Shown: piece after piece, positions 8,750 to 17,652 of the stretch
Layout: each line of letters starts with the position of its first letter
How positions within the stretch are numbered: the first letter of the stretch is position 1
DNA from: an uncultured Opitutales bacterium
Lineage (GTDB): Bacteria > Verrucomicrobiota > Verrucomicrobiia > Opitutales > Intestinicryptomonadaceae
NCBI GenBank assembly: GCA_900548275.1
Contig: URJY01000017.1
Location: 1 to 41,523 of the forward strand
DNA: 41,523 nucleotides
Direction of reading: 5' to 3'
Notes under the pieces: generated by a model
The model's input: the letters and a program-made list of their open reading frames with translations, nothing else
Databases searched by the model: none
What the model was told of the DNA's origin: nothing
Translations under genes and position numbers: made by a program

Positions 8750-9849
8750 TGCTGTACGAACTCGCAAATTTCGAAGACTTTTTCGGCCCGCTGCGCCTGT
8801 TCCGCTACCTGTCGTTCAGGTGCGGCATCGCGCTTGCGCTGTCGTTTATACTGGCGATGGCAATCGCCCCGCGGATTATCGAATACCTGCGCAAACTCAA
8901 GTACGGCGACACGCAGCGCACGAGGGAACAGGTGGGCGTTCTCGCCGACCTGCACGCGGGCAAACGCAACACGCCGCAAATGGGCGGAATCATCGTGTAC
9001 ATCGGCGTGATGGCGGGCTCGGTGCTCTTCGCGCGCCCGACGCTCTTGGTGTTCGTCGCGCTCTTCGTCTACACGGCTCTGACTGCGCTCGGCTTCGCCG
9101 ACGACTATCTGAAAATCGTCAAGAAAAGCAGCAAGGGCATTTCGGGCAAAGTAAAGCTCGGCGCGCAAATCGCAGTCTCGCTTGCCGCAGTCTGCATGCT
9201 TTATTTCTCGCAGGAATACGGCGCGGCAATGCGCGAACTGTGGATACCGTTCCTCAAATATCCGCTGATTGCCTCCATGCCGTTCTGGTTTATGTTCGTG
9301 TTTGCGTTCTTCGTAATCGGCGGCTCGAGCAACGCGCTCAACCTGACCGACGGCGTGGACGGGCTTGCGATAGGCTGCACGGTTACCGTCGCGCTGGCAT
9401 ACGGAATTTTCAGCTACATATCGGGCAACACAATCGCGGCGGAATACCTGTTCCTGCGCTACATTCCGCAGTGCGGCGAACTGACCGTCGTGTGCTGCGC
9501 GCTGCTCGGCGCGTCGCTCGCGTTCCTCTGGTACAACGCGCACCCCGCCGACATCTTTATGGGCGATACGGGTTCGCTCGCGCTCGGCGGACTCATCGGC
9601 GTAATCGCGATTATGACGCTCCAGCCCGTTACGCTCGTAATCGTGGGGGGCGTTTTCGTGATGGAGGCGATGTCGGTAATTCTGCAGGTAGGCTCGTACA
9701 AACTCACGAAGAAAAGAATTTTCAGGATGTCGCCAATCCACCACCACTTCGAAATCAAGGGATGGGCGGAGACGCGCGTGGTCATAAGATTCTGGATAAT
9801 GTCGCTGATATTCGCGCTCGCGGGGCTTGCCACGCTCAAACTCAGATAG
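8749..9849 (+). CDS. mraY: Phospho-MurNAc-pentapeptide transferase MraY
   Basis: MraY transfers phospho-MurNAc-pentapeptide to undecaprenyl phosphate at the inner membrane, making lipid I. The 366-residue polytopic protein carries the family signatures: the Asp pair in GFADDYLK (D118-D119), LNLTDGVDGLA, the MGDTGSLALGG loop, and the histidine motif PIHHHFE near the C-terminus. About ten hydrophobic segments are visible. Its ATG overlaps the murF stop by one base and it ends one base before murD, so expression is coupled to the Mur ligases. Confidence 0.97.
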   Translation: MLYELANFEDFFGPLRLFRYLSFRCGIALALSFILAMAIAPRIIEYLRKLKYGDTQRTREQVGVLADLHAGKRNTPQMGGIIVYIGVMAGSVLFARPTLLVFVALFVYTALTALGFADDYLKIVKKSSKGISGKVKLGAQIAVSLAAVCMLYFSQEYGAAMRELWIPFLKYPLIASMPFWFMFVFAFFVIGGSSNALNLTDGVDGLAIGCTVTVALAYGIFSYISGNTIAAEYLFLRYIPQCGELTVVCCALLGASLAFLWYNAHPADIFMGDTGSLALGGLIGVIAIMTLQPVTLVIVGGVFVMEAMSVILQVGSYKLTKKRIFRMSPIHHHFEIKGWAETRVVIRFWIMSLIFALAGLATLKLR

Positions 9850-9850
9850 A

Positions 9851-11146
9851 ATGAAGCCGTCGATAACAGAGCTTGCGCAGGGAAAGCCCGTCGCCGTTTT
9901 CGGAGCGGGCTCGAGCGGCAGGGCTGCGCAAAAACTGCTCGAAAGCCTCGGACTGGAATCGGTTGTGTACGCCGAAAGCGCGGCGAAAAAACCGTCCTCC
10001 GACGATGCAAACTGCCGCGAGTTTTCGCCGGAAGCGGCGAAAGGACACGCGCTTGTAGTCTACTCGCCCGCATTCCGCCCCGACCACAAATGGATTGTCG
10101 AAGCCGAAGAGACGGGCGCAACCGCAATCTGCGAACCCGACCTCTCCGCACTCGCGTGGAGCGGGAAAATCGTGGCAATCACGGGCACGAACGGCAAGAC
10201 CACGCTGACATCGTTCCTTACCCACGCGCTGAAACTTGCGGGAATCGACGCAATCGCGGCGGGCAACATCGGTACGCCCCTTTCGGCGTTCTGCCCCGAG
10301 TTCGGAAGCGACGCGAAAAAAGTCGCCGTCTGCGAACTGAGCAGCTTCCAGACTTTCCGCCTGAAATATCTGCGCCCCGACGCCCTGCTCTGGACTAACT
10401 TCGCGCCCGACCACCTCGACTGGCACAAGGATATGCGCGAATATTTCGACGCAAAATTCAACCTCGTCGAAGCCGCAAACGGCAACCCGATTTTCGTCGG
10501 CGAAGACGTGGTGCAAGCCGCCGCGCAATACGGCAAAACGCTTCCGCAAAACGCGCGCACGATCGCGCCCGCGCCCGACTACCGCGCGCCCGCGCCGTTC
10601 GACTCGTCGATACAGTCGAAAAACTACGCGATGGCGGCGGCGTTCCTGCGCGAAGCGGGTCTGCCCGCCGAACTTCCCGAAAGGGCGGCAAAGACATTCG
10701 CACTGCCCGCATACAGATTTTCCAAGCCGCTCGAAGTCGGCTCCGTAAGATTTTTCAACGACTCGAAAGCCACCAACGCGCACGCGGCAATCGCCGCCCT
10801 CGAAGAGCTCGGAAACGAGCCAGACCTAATCTGGCTCGGCGGCGGCAAGGACAAACTTTGCGACCTCTCGGAACTCGCCGACGCGGTCGCAAAACACGCG
10901 CGCGCCGCTGTGCTCATAGGTCAGACCGCGCCCAAGCTCGCCGCAATGCTCGAAGGCAGGCTCGCGGACGGCGCATTCGTGTGCGATTCGATGCGCCGAG
11001 CCGTGGAAAAGTGCAACAGCCTCGCGCGGAAAAACACCGCCGTACTCTTCAGCCCCGCATTCTCGAGCTTCGGAATGTTCTCGGGCTACGCCGAGCGCGG
11101 AAAATCTTTCGAAAGCGAAGTTTTGTGTTTGAAGAATTTAAAATAA
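9851..11146 (+). CDS. murD: UDP-MurNAc-L-alanine:D-glutamate ligase MurD
   Basis: MurD adds D-Glu to UDP-MurNAc-L-Ala. The 431-residue protein begins with a nucleotide-type fold (VAVFGAGSSGRAAQKLL), has the ATP-binding GTNGKTT motif from residue 112, the ELSSFQ segment typical of MurD, NFAPDHLDWH, and the C-terminal FNDSKATNAHAA and LIWLGGGKD motifs. I start at the ATG at 9851, one base after the mraY stop; the longer frame to 9827 would overlap mraY. Length is close to E. coli MurD (438). Confidence 0.96.
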   Translation: MKPSITELAQGKPVAVFGAGSSGRAAQKLLESLGLESVVYAESAAKKPSSDDANCREFSPEAAKGHALVVYSPAFRPDHKWIVEAEETGATAICEPDLSALAWSGKIVAITGTNGKTTLTSFLTHALKLAGIDAIAAGNIGTPLSAFCPEFGSDAKKVAVCELSSFQTFRLKYLRPDALLWTNFAPDHLDWHKDMREYFDAKFNLVEAANGNPIFVGEDVVQAAAQYGKTLPQNARTIAPAPDYRAPAPFDSSIQSKNYAMAAAFLREAGLPAELPERAAKTFALPAYRFSKPLEVGSVRFFNDSKATNAHAAIAALEELGNEPDLIWLGGGKDKLCDLSELADAVAKHARAAVLIGQTAPKLAAMLEGRLADGAFVCDSMRRAVEKCNSLARKNTAVLFSPAFSSFGMFSGYAERGKSFESEVLCLKNLK

Positions 11147-11182
11147 AAGCAAAAATAAGCGAAAAATAAGGGGTACTCAATT

Positions 11183-12355
11183 ATGAAAAAATCATTCGCA
11201 ATAACAACCATCATAGCGTTGCACGCCGCCCTCATTGGGGGAATGCTGATTCAGGGGTGCAGCTCCGAACCCGCAGATACGCAGCCCGCAAAGGCGAAGA
11301 CGACCGTAGAGGAAATAAATCCCGCGCAGCCCGAAGAGCAGACACAGCCCGCGGCGGCCGAAACGAAAGAGGTAATTCCGCCCGAAGGCAGCTCGGCTCT
11401 CAGAGCGGCTCCCACGCGTCCCGCTTGGAATATGGGCAAGTCGAACGAGGAAATCGTTCCCGCCGACAAGCCCGTCGAACCGCAAAAACCCGTTGCGAAC
11501 GAGCTTGTAAAACCCGTCGAAAAAGACCCGAACCTCGTGTCCTACACGGTACAGCGCGGCGACTCGCTCGCGAAAATCGCAAAGAAGCACAACGTTTCGC
11601 TCGACAAGGTTCTTAAAATCAACGGATTGACCCGCACGACCGTCATCCAAGTAGGTCAGGAAATTTCGCTCCCCGCGCCCGACAAAAACACGGAGGTAGT
11701 GCCCGCAACGCCCGTCGCGCCGAAAATCGAATCGGCGGTCGAAACGGACGAAGTCGCCGTGTACGTCGTGCAAAAGGGCGACTCGCTCGGCAGACTCGCG
11801 CGCAAATTCGACACGAGCGTAAAGCACCTGATGGCAATCAACGGGCTTAAAAACCACAACATCAAAATAGGTCAAAAGCTCAACGTCTCGAAGAAGGCAC
11901 TGGCGCAGTCCGCCGAAAAAGCCCCGAAGGCGGGAAAACAGCAGAAGGGCTTGGAACTTGCCGCAGGCGAAGTCGAGCACGTCGTAAAGTCGGGCGAAAC
12001 GCTCGGGCTTATCGCGCTCAAGTACAAGACTTCCGTCAAGGCGATTATGGAAAGAAACTCCATCAAGGACGCGCGCAAACTCAGGGTAGGTCAGAAACTT
12101 GCAATCGCATCGAAAGCCGCCCCCAAGAGCGACGCCGCAAAGCCCGCAGCCAAGCCCGAGCCAAAAGTCGAAGCGCAAAAGCCCGCAGCTCCCGCAATTC
12201 CCGTTGCAAAAGACGTTCCCGCGCAGCCCGCAACGAACGCCGCTCCCGCTCCGACGGTAGTTCCCGAAACGCCCGCGCAGCCCGCTCCGACAGCTCCCGC
12301 GCAACCCGCGCCCGCACAGTCGGAAACGGAAAGCCTGCCCGTAGTGGAACTCTAA
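11183..12355 (+). CDS. Triple-LysM lipoprotein of the dcw cluster
   Basis: This encodes a 390-residue exported protein predicted to bind peptidoglycan. The N-terminus is a signal sequence ending in a lipobox-like LIQGC (Cys26), so it is probably a lipoprotein. Three LysM domains follow, at about residues 119-164, 191-236 and 264-309, each with the (Y/H)xVxxG(D/E)(S/T)L start and a GQ(K/E)(L/I) end. Linkers and the 80-residue C-terminus are rich in Pro, Ala, Lys and Glu and probably disordered. No catalytic domain is visible, so it is more likely a tether or regulator than an amidase. AAGGGG about nine bases before the ATG is a good ribosome site. Lying between murD and ftsW, it probably acts in division or septal wall synthesis, but that is inferred from location. 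Confidence 0.85.
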   Translation: MKKSFAITTIIALHAALIGGMLIQGCSSEPADTQPAKAKTTVEEINPAQPEEQTQPAAAETKEVIPPEGSSALRAAPTRPAWNMGKSNEEIVPADKPVEPQKPVANELVKPVEKDPNLVSYTVQRGDSLAKIAKKHNVSLDKVLKINGLTRTTVIQVGQEISLPAPDKNTEVVPATPVAPKIESAVETDEVAVYVVQKGDSLGRLARKFDTSVKHLMAINGLKNHNIKIGQKLNVSKKALAQSAEKAPKAGKQQKGLELAAGEVEHVVKSGETLGLIALKYKTSVKAIMERNSIKDARKLRVGQKLAIASKAAPKSDAAKPAAKPEPKVEAQKPAAPAIPVAKDVPAQPATNAAPAPTVVPETPAQPAPTAPAQPAPAQSETESLPVVEL

Positions 12356-12370
12356 ACCGTTGCGCCGAAG

Positions 12371-13498
12371 ATGCCCGTAAAAACCGAAAAATCGGGTCTG
12401 TTTGGCGCGTGGATTCCGGTAATTCTGCCCGTAATTTTCCTCACGTCGCTCGGAATGCTTATTCTTATGAGCGCGGGGGCGGGCGGAGACGACCCCTACT
12501 CCATCGTTCGTAGACAGTCCGTATGGCTTGTGATTGCAATCGCCGCGGGATGTTTTGCGGCGTTTGTCGATTTGAAATTCCTCAAGAGGATTTCGATACC
12601 CTTTGCGATAGTCTCGATGGTGCTGTTGCTCTTGGCGGTGGTCGGACCTTTTGCAAAGGAAGTCAACGGCTCGCACAGATGGATTGACCTCAAAGTATTC
12701 GCGGTGCAGTCGAGCGACATCGCCAAGTTTTCCTTCATAATTTTACTATCGTCGTACCTGTACGACAATCAGCGGCGGATGGGAACGTTCTGGCACGGCC
12801 TCGTAAAGCCCCTTGCGATAACCGGCATATTCTGCCTGCTCATCATCATAGAGCCCGACTACGGAACTACCGCGGTCGTCGGCGCAATCGGCTTTGTGCT
12901 GATATTTTTGGCGGGCGCGAAGAAACTTTATCTGGGCGCGATTTGCGTGCCCGCAATACTCGGATTCGCCGTGATGGTCTACCACGACCCCGTGCGACTC
13001 AACCGCGTTCTGAGCTTTCTCGACTTGGAAAACACCAAGACCGAAGGCGGCTACCAACTCTATCAGGGCATTCTCGCGTTCGGCTCGGGCAAGCTCACGG
13101 GGCTGGGAATCGGACAGGGCAGGCAGCAACTGGCGTTCCTGCCCGAAGCCCACACCGACTTCGTTTTCGCAATCGTGGGCGAAGAGCTTGGGTTAATCGG
13201 GACGTTCTCGGTGGTTACGGCGTTTTTGATTCTGTTCATTGCGGGGCTGTGGAATCTGCGCAAAGCCCCGAACCTCTATGAATTTTCGTTGGCGACGGGC
13301 GCGTTGCTGATGATAGTGGTACAGGCAATCTCGAATATGTGCGTTGTAACGGGGCTTATGCCCACAAAGGGAATCTCGCTGCCGTTCATCAGCTACGGCG
13401 GCTCGAACCTCGTTGCAATGTGCGTCTTCACCGGACTTTTGATAAACTGCATACGCGCGTGGAGCAAACCCGCGCAAATCAGGGCAAGCGAACTATGA
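12371..13498 (+). CDS. ftsW: Septal peptidoglycan glycosyltransferase FtsW
   Basis: FtsW is the SEDS-family polymerase that builds septal glycan strands from lipid II with FtsI. The 375-residue protein has about ten membrane segments, the GSHRWIDL motif in the first large loop, and the C-terminal SEDS signature GLMPTKGISLPFISYGGSNL. Its place between murD and murG, with ftsI nearby, marks it as FtsW rather than RodA. It starts 15 bases after the LysM gene, and its stop overlaps the murG start in ATGA. Confidence 0.95.
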   Translation: MPVKTEKSGLFGAWIPVILPVIFLTSLGMLILMSAGAGGDDPYSIVRRQSVWLVIAIAAGCFAAFVDLKFLKRISIPFAIVSMVLLLLAVVGPFAKEVNGSHRWIDLKVFAVQSSDIAKFSFIILLSSYLYDNQRRMGTFWHGLVKPLAITGIFCLLIIIEPDYGTTAVVGAIGFVLIFLAGAKKLYLGAICVPAILGFAVMVYHDPVRLNRVLSFLDLENTKTEGGYQLYQGILAFGSGKLTGLGIGQGRQQLAFLPEAHTDFVFAIVGEELGLIGTFSVVTAFLILFIAGLWNLRKAPNLYEFSLATGALLMIVVQAISNMCVVTGLMPTKGISLPFISYGGSNLVAMCVFTGLLINCIRAWSKPAQIRASEL

Positions 13499-14592
13499 GT
13501 AAATTCATCATTTTATGCGGCGGAACGGGCGGACACCTCGCCCCCGGTCTCGCGGTCGGACAGGCGTTAATCAAGGCGGGACACGAAGCGGGCTTCGTCA
13601 TAAGCCGCAAGCAGGTAGACTCGCGCCTTGTGGCAAAATACAAAGACCTGCACATCATCAAAGCACCGGGGATTGCATTTTCCAAAAACCCCGCAAAGTT
13701 TTTCTCGTTTCTGAAAGAGCTGAAAAACGCCGTAATGTTCGGCAAAAAGCTGCTCGAAGACGGCAAGTACGACGCCGTCGTAAGCTTCGGCGGCTTCAAT
13801 TCGCTCGGCGTGTCGCTCGCGGCAGCTTGGATGGGAGTGCCGATTGTCCTGCACGAGGCAAACCGCAAGGCTGGCAAGGCAACGCGCCTGCTCGGACGCT
13901 TCGCCAAGAGAATCTACGTCCCCTACGGCGTAAAAATTCCGCGCAGAAAATCGGGGCAGGTGAAATATTCGGGCTACCCCATCCGCGACGAAATACGCCG
14001 CATTCCGCAGAACGAAGCAAAGGCGGCGTTCGACTTCGCGCCCGACGCGAACATACTGCTCGTGCTCGGCGGCTCGCAGGGAGCTGCGGCACTCAACGAG
14101 TGGGCGAACGAAAACTTCGCAAAGCTCGCCGAACGGAACGTCGACGTGCTGTGCGTGTGCGGACAGGGAAAAGTCAAATACGAAAACCGCTCGATTCAAA
14201 ATTCGGACGGCAAGGTGAGACATCTTAAATTCCTCGAATTTTGCGACAATATGGCGGCGGCGATGTCGGCGGCAAACGTCGTTGTGGCGCGCGCGGGCGC
14301 GGGCACAATCGCCGAGCTTGCGCGCATAGGCGTGCCGTCGCTGATAGTTCCCTACCCGTTCGCGGCGGACAACCACCAGTACGAAAACGCAAAGTGCTTC
14401 GAAAAGCACGGCGGCTGCGTAATGCTCGAACAGCGCAACCTCGACAAGCTTTTCGACGAGACGATGGAACTTTTCGAAAACACGCGTTTGCGCGAGTCGA
14501 TGGAGAAAAACCTCGTGCGCGTGGACGACCTTAACGACACTTCGAAAATCGCGGACGACCTCGCCCGAATCGCGCGTAGGGATGCCGAATGA
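13495..14592 (+). CDS. murG: Lipid II synthase MurG
   Basis: MurG adds GlcNAc from UDP-GlcNAc to lipid I on the inner face of the membrane, giving lipid II. The 365-residue GT-B glycosyltransferase starts with the glycine-rich loop GGTGGHLAPG, has LHEANRKAGKATRLL, a second glycine-rich segment VLGGSQGAAALN, and the donor-binding RAGAGTIAELARIGVPSLIV region followed by the DNHQYENA motif. The start at 13495 overlaps the ftsW stop (ATGA); the longer frame to 13339 lies inside ftsW and is rejected. The stop overlaps murC in ATGA. Confidence 0.96.
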   Translation: MSKFIILCGGTGGHLAPGLAVGQALIKAGHEAGFVISRKQVDSRLVAKYKDLHIIKAPGIAFSKNPAKFFSFLKELKNAVMFGKKLLEDGKYDAVVSFGGFNSLGVSLAAAWMGVPIVLHEANRKAGKATRLLGRFAKRIYVPYGVKIPRRKSGQVKYSGYPIRDEIRRIPQNEAKAAFDFAPDANILLVLGGSQGAAALNEWANENFAKLAERNVDVLCVCGQGKVKYENRSIQNSDGKVRHLKFLEFCDNMAAAMSAANVVVARAGAGTIAELARIGVPSLIVPYPFAADNHQYENAKCFEKHGGCVMLEQRNLDKLFDETMELFENTRLRESMEKNLVRVDDLNDTSKIADDLARIARRDAE

Positions 14593-15827
14593 CAAGCCGC
14601 AAATTCTATATGATGGGAGTCTGCGGAATGGGTATGGCTCCGCTTGCCGCGTTTCTGAAAGACTCGGGCGCGGACGTGGAGGGCTTCGACCATTCGCCGA
14701 ACTTCGACGTTAAAAGCGCGCTCGAAAAATGCGGGGTGGAATTCGCCGCGCCGCACAGGCTCGACGCCGACAGAACAGTCGTAATCAGCACCGCCCTCAA
14801 GCGCAAGGTCGACGAAATCCGCGCGGCTACGGGCTGCGGCGAAATCCTCAGACGCGGCGAATGCTGGGCGCAGGTCTGCGCCGACCGCAAACTGACCGCC
14901 GTCGTGGGTAGCCACGGCAAGAGCACGGTCAGCGCGCTTATCTCGCACGCCGCGCTGAAGGCGGGGCTAGACTTCGGATACCTCGTGGGGGCGGTTCCGA
15001 CAGACTTTCCGATGCACAAATACTGCCAAGCGGGCAAGCCAGTCGTCTCGGAAATCGACGAAAGCGACGGCACGATAGAGAATTTTTCGCCCGAAATCAC
15101 AGTCGCGCTCAACGCCGACCTCGACCACACCGACACGTACGCCGACAACTCGAAGCTTGCGGAAATGTTCGCGCGGCTCTTTGCGCGGACGAAAAAAATC
15201 GTGCTCTATCCGAAGTCGGACAAAATGCTTGCGCGAATCGCGGCGCAGTCGCAAACGCCGTCCCGCGCGGTGGAAACGCCCGCCGATTTCAACGCCGCAA
15301 ACCGCGCGATGGCGGCGGCGGCACTGGAGGAGACGTTCGGAATAAAGCCGCAAATGTCGGTCTTCGACGACTACCGCGGACTCCTGCGCCGTCAGGAAAT
15401 GTTGTTCTGCACCCCGCAGTGCTCGGCAATAGCCGACTACGCCCACCACCCCAACGAAGTGAAATCGTTCCTCGAGTGGTTCGGCAAAAAATTCGACGGC
15501 GAAAAAATCGTCGTCTTCCAACCGCACCGCTACACGCGCACGCGCCGCTTCGCGGGAGAGTTCGCGCAAATCCTCGGCGACTTCTCGAAACGCGCCCGAA
15601 TATACCTGCTGCCCGTCTACGCCGCAAGCGAGCCTTTCGACCCGCTCGGCGAAAGCACCGCAATAGCCGAAAAATCGCCGAGCATTAAGCTTGCCAGCGG
15701 CGCGGAATTTTTCAGAATGGTCGAAGACAAGTTGAAAAGGTCGGACGCGGGAAAAACCGCAATCGCAATCGTCGGCGCGGGCGACTTCTACTTCGAGGCA
15801 AAAAAATTTTTCGGAAACATAAAATGA
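14589..15827 (+). CDS. murC: UDP-MurNAc:L-alanine ligase MurC
   Basis: MurC attaches the first stem residue, L-Ala, to UDP-MurNAc. The 412-residue protein starts with the Rossmann-like MGVCGMGMAPLAAFL, has the P-loop GSHGKST (residues 107-113) where most MurC proteins read GTHGKTT, the ESDGT and LNADLDHTDTY motifs, and the C-terminal DYAHHPNEV and FQPHRYTRTR signatures. It is shorter than E. coli MurC (491) but keeps the catalytic pattern. The Gly-Ser and Ser-Thr changes in the P-loop are conservative. The related recycling ligase Mpl was considered, but the position between murG and ddl supports MurC. No murB lies next to it. Confidence 0.92.
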   Translation: MTSRKFYMMGVCGMGMAPLAAFLKDSGADVEGFDHSPNFDVKSALEKCGVEFAAPHRLDADRTVVISTALKRKVDEIRAATGCGEILRRGECWAQVCADRKLTAVVGSHGKSTVSALISHAALKAGLDFGYLVGAVPTDFPMHKYCQAGKPVVSEIDESDGTIENFSPEITVALNADLDHTDTYADNSKLAEMFARLFARTKKIVLYPKSDKMLARIAAQSQTPSRAVETPADFNAANRAMAAAALEETFGIKPQMSVFDDYRGLLRRQEMLFCTPQCSAIADYAHHPNEVKSFLEWFGKKFDGEKIVVFQPHRYTRTRRFAGEFAQILGDFSKRARIYLLPVYAASEPFDPLGESTAIAEKSPSIKLASGAEFFRMVEDKLKRSDAGKTAIAIVGAGDFYFEAKKFFGNIK

Positions 15828-16741
15828 AACAAAAAATAGCAGTTTTCTGCGGCGGAATCTCGCCCGAACGCGACGTGTCGCTTGTGAGCGGCAAAAACGT
15901 CGCCGAAGCATTGTCGAAGAACTTCGAAACCGTACTCGTGCGGCTCGACAAAAACGAACTTCCGACGGGGTTGAACCCCGAAGACACCGTCGTCTACCCC
16001 GCAATGCACGGCGACTACGGCGAAAACGGCGAACTGCAAAGACAGCTCGAAGAGGCGGGCTTTTCGTACGCGGGCTGCCAACCGCTCTCGAGCCGCGTTT
16101 GCATGGTAAAGCCCGCGGCAAAGGCGTTGCTGAAATCGGCGGGGCTGCGCGTGGCAAAGTCGCTCGAATTTTCGGCGCAGGACAAGCCCACCGCCGAAAC
16201 GCTCTTCGAACTCTTCCCCAAAGGCGTTGTGATAAAGCCCGCCGACAAGGGCAGCAGCGTCGGGCTGACGGCTGCAAAAACGGTCGAAGCCGCCGCCGAA
16301 GGCTTGAATGCAATCGAAGACGGCCAGTGGATGGCTGAGGAATTTCTGCGCGGCAGGGAATTTTCAATAGGCGTAATCTACGGCAAGGCGGCGGGGGTTG
16401 TGGAAATAATTCCCGACGGCGGCGTGTACGACTACAAGCGCAAGTACACCGCAGGCTCTACGCGCTACGAATTTCCCGCAAAAGTCTCCGAACGGGCGGC
16501 AACCGCAATGCGCCGCGCCGCCGAAACGGCGTTCGAAGCCTGCGGCTGCAGAGACTTCGTCCGAGTCGACTTCATCCTCACCGACGAACAAGCCCCCGAA
16601 TTTTACATACTCGAGCTAAACACCCTCCCCGGAATGACCCCCACAAGCCTGCTGCCCAAGAGCGCAAGCTGCATAGGCTACGATTTCGAAACGCTCTGCG
16701 CAAAGCTCGTCGAAGGCGCAATCTCAAGACTCGCCAAGTAA
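15824..16741 (+). CDS. ddl: D-alanine:D-alanine ligase
   Basis: Ddl makes the D-Ala-D-Ala dipeptide used by MurF. This 305-residue ATP-grasp enzyme has the N-terminal FCGGISPERDVSLVSG, the ATP-binding KPADKGSSVGLT loop, WMAEEFLRGREFSIGV, and the C-terminal metal and substrate signature ELNTLPGMTPTSLLPKSA. Length is typical of DdlB. It overlaps murC (ATGA) and its stop shares a base with the ftsQ start. Confidence 0.95.
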   Translation: MKQKIAVFCGGISPERDVSLVSGKNVAEALSKNFETVLVRLDKNELPTGLNPEDTVVYPAMHGDYGENGELQRQLEEAGFSYAGCQPLSSRVCMVKPAAKALLKSAGLRVAKSLEFSAQDKPTAETLFELFPKGVVIKPADKGSSVGLTAAKTVEAAAEGLNAIEDGQWMAEEFLRGREFSIGVIYGKAAGVVEIIPDGGVYDYKRKYTAGSTRYEFPAKVSERAATAMRRAAETAFEACGCRDFVRVDFILTDEQAPEFYILELNTLPGMTPTSLLPKSASCIGYDFETLCAKLVEGAISRLAK

Positions 16742-17652
16742 TGCCGAAAAAAAAGACAACCGACCCAGCCGACTGGACTTCGCTCAAAAGCGGGGTCTCG
16801 TCGAAGAAGTCGCGCCGCAAGCCGTTCTCGTGGCGCGCGCGTTTCCGTTGGCTGTGGGTCTGGACAAAGCGCGTTGCGGCCGCCGCCGCCGTTGCCGCGC
16901 TCTGCTTCGGCGCGTACTACGCCTATCAAAACGTCTACTTCGAAGACGTGTTCGGGCGCGGCGGAAGCCCAATCAAACGGCTCGAATTCAAGACCGACGG
17001 TGCGATTTCGGGCGCGTGGCTCAACGGCTATCTTAAAATTCCGCGCGGGTCGAAGCTGGAGGACGTGAACATTTTCGCGGTCAAGCAGTCGCTCGATATG
17101 CTCTCGCAGGTTCGCACGTCGAAGGTCGAAAGGGTCTACCCCGACGTTCTGCGCATAACGATTACCGAGCGTTTCCCCGAAGCGAAAGTCCTGCGCAAAA
17201 TAGACTACGAAACGCGCACCTATCTGATGGCGGCGGACGGCTCGTTCTTCGTTCCGATTTGCATACCGCAGGAGAAAATAGACTCGCTAAAATTCGCGGT
17301 CGGGGCGAAGACCGATTTCGACGGCTCGGTTCCCGCCCCCTACCCGCACGCGGCAAAGCTGATGGAATTTCTCCGCGCCGTGCGCACGCGAATGCCTGAA
17401 GAATACGCAAAGTGGGAGTCGGTCGACGTGTCGCAAATCGACAGCCTCACCCTGCCCGTCATCACCGCGACGTCGAAAGAGGGCACGAAATACGTTTTCA
17501 AAACTGGCGAATACCCGCGCCAGCTCGACAGGCTCGAGTACATCCTGAAATACATGCGGGAGAACCCGACCAACCGCGCCGAGAAAATCGACCTGACGCT
17601 CAGCGACTGGTCGGTCGTAAAATTCGCAACACCACAATCGAAATCGAAATGA
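16741..17652 (+). CDS. ftsQ: Cell division protein FtsQ
   Basis: FtsQ is a bitopic membrane protein that links FtsL/FtsB to early divisome proteins. The 303-residue product has a basic cytoplasmic N-terminus (about 1-43), one alanine-rich membrane segment (about 44-62), then a periplasmic POTRA-like region (about 75-145, with VERVYPDVLRITITERFPEA) and a beta-rich C-terminal domain. Overall identity to well-known FtsQ proteins is low, as usual for the family, but the VERxxPxxLxIxVxER pattern and the ddl-ftsQ-ftsA order are diagnostic. It starts on the last base of the ddl stop and overlaps ftsA (ATGA). Confidence 0.9.
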   Translation: MPKKKTTDPADWTSLKSGVSSKKSRRKPFSWRARFRWLWVWTKRVAAAAAVAALCFGAYYAYQNVYFEDVFGRGGSPIKRLEFKTDGAISGAWLNGYLKIPRGSKLEDVNIFAVKQSLDMLSQVRTSKVERVYPDVLRITITERFPEAKVLRKIDYETRTYLMAADGSFFVPICIPQEKIDSLKFAVGAKTDFDGSVPAPYPHAAKLMEFLRAVRTRMPEEYAKWESVDVSQIDSLTLPVITATSKEGTKYVFKTGEYPRQLDRLEYILKYMRENPTNRAEKIDLTLSDWSVVKFATPQSKSK

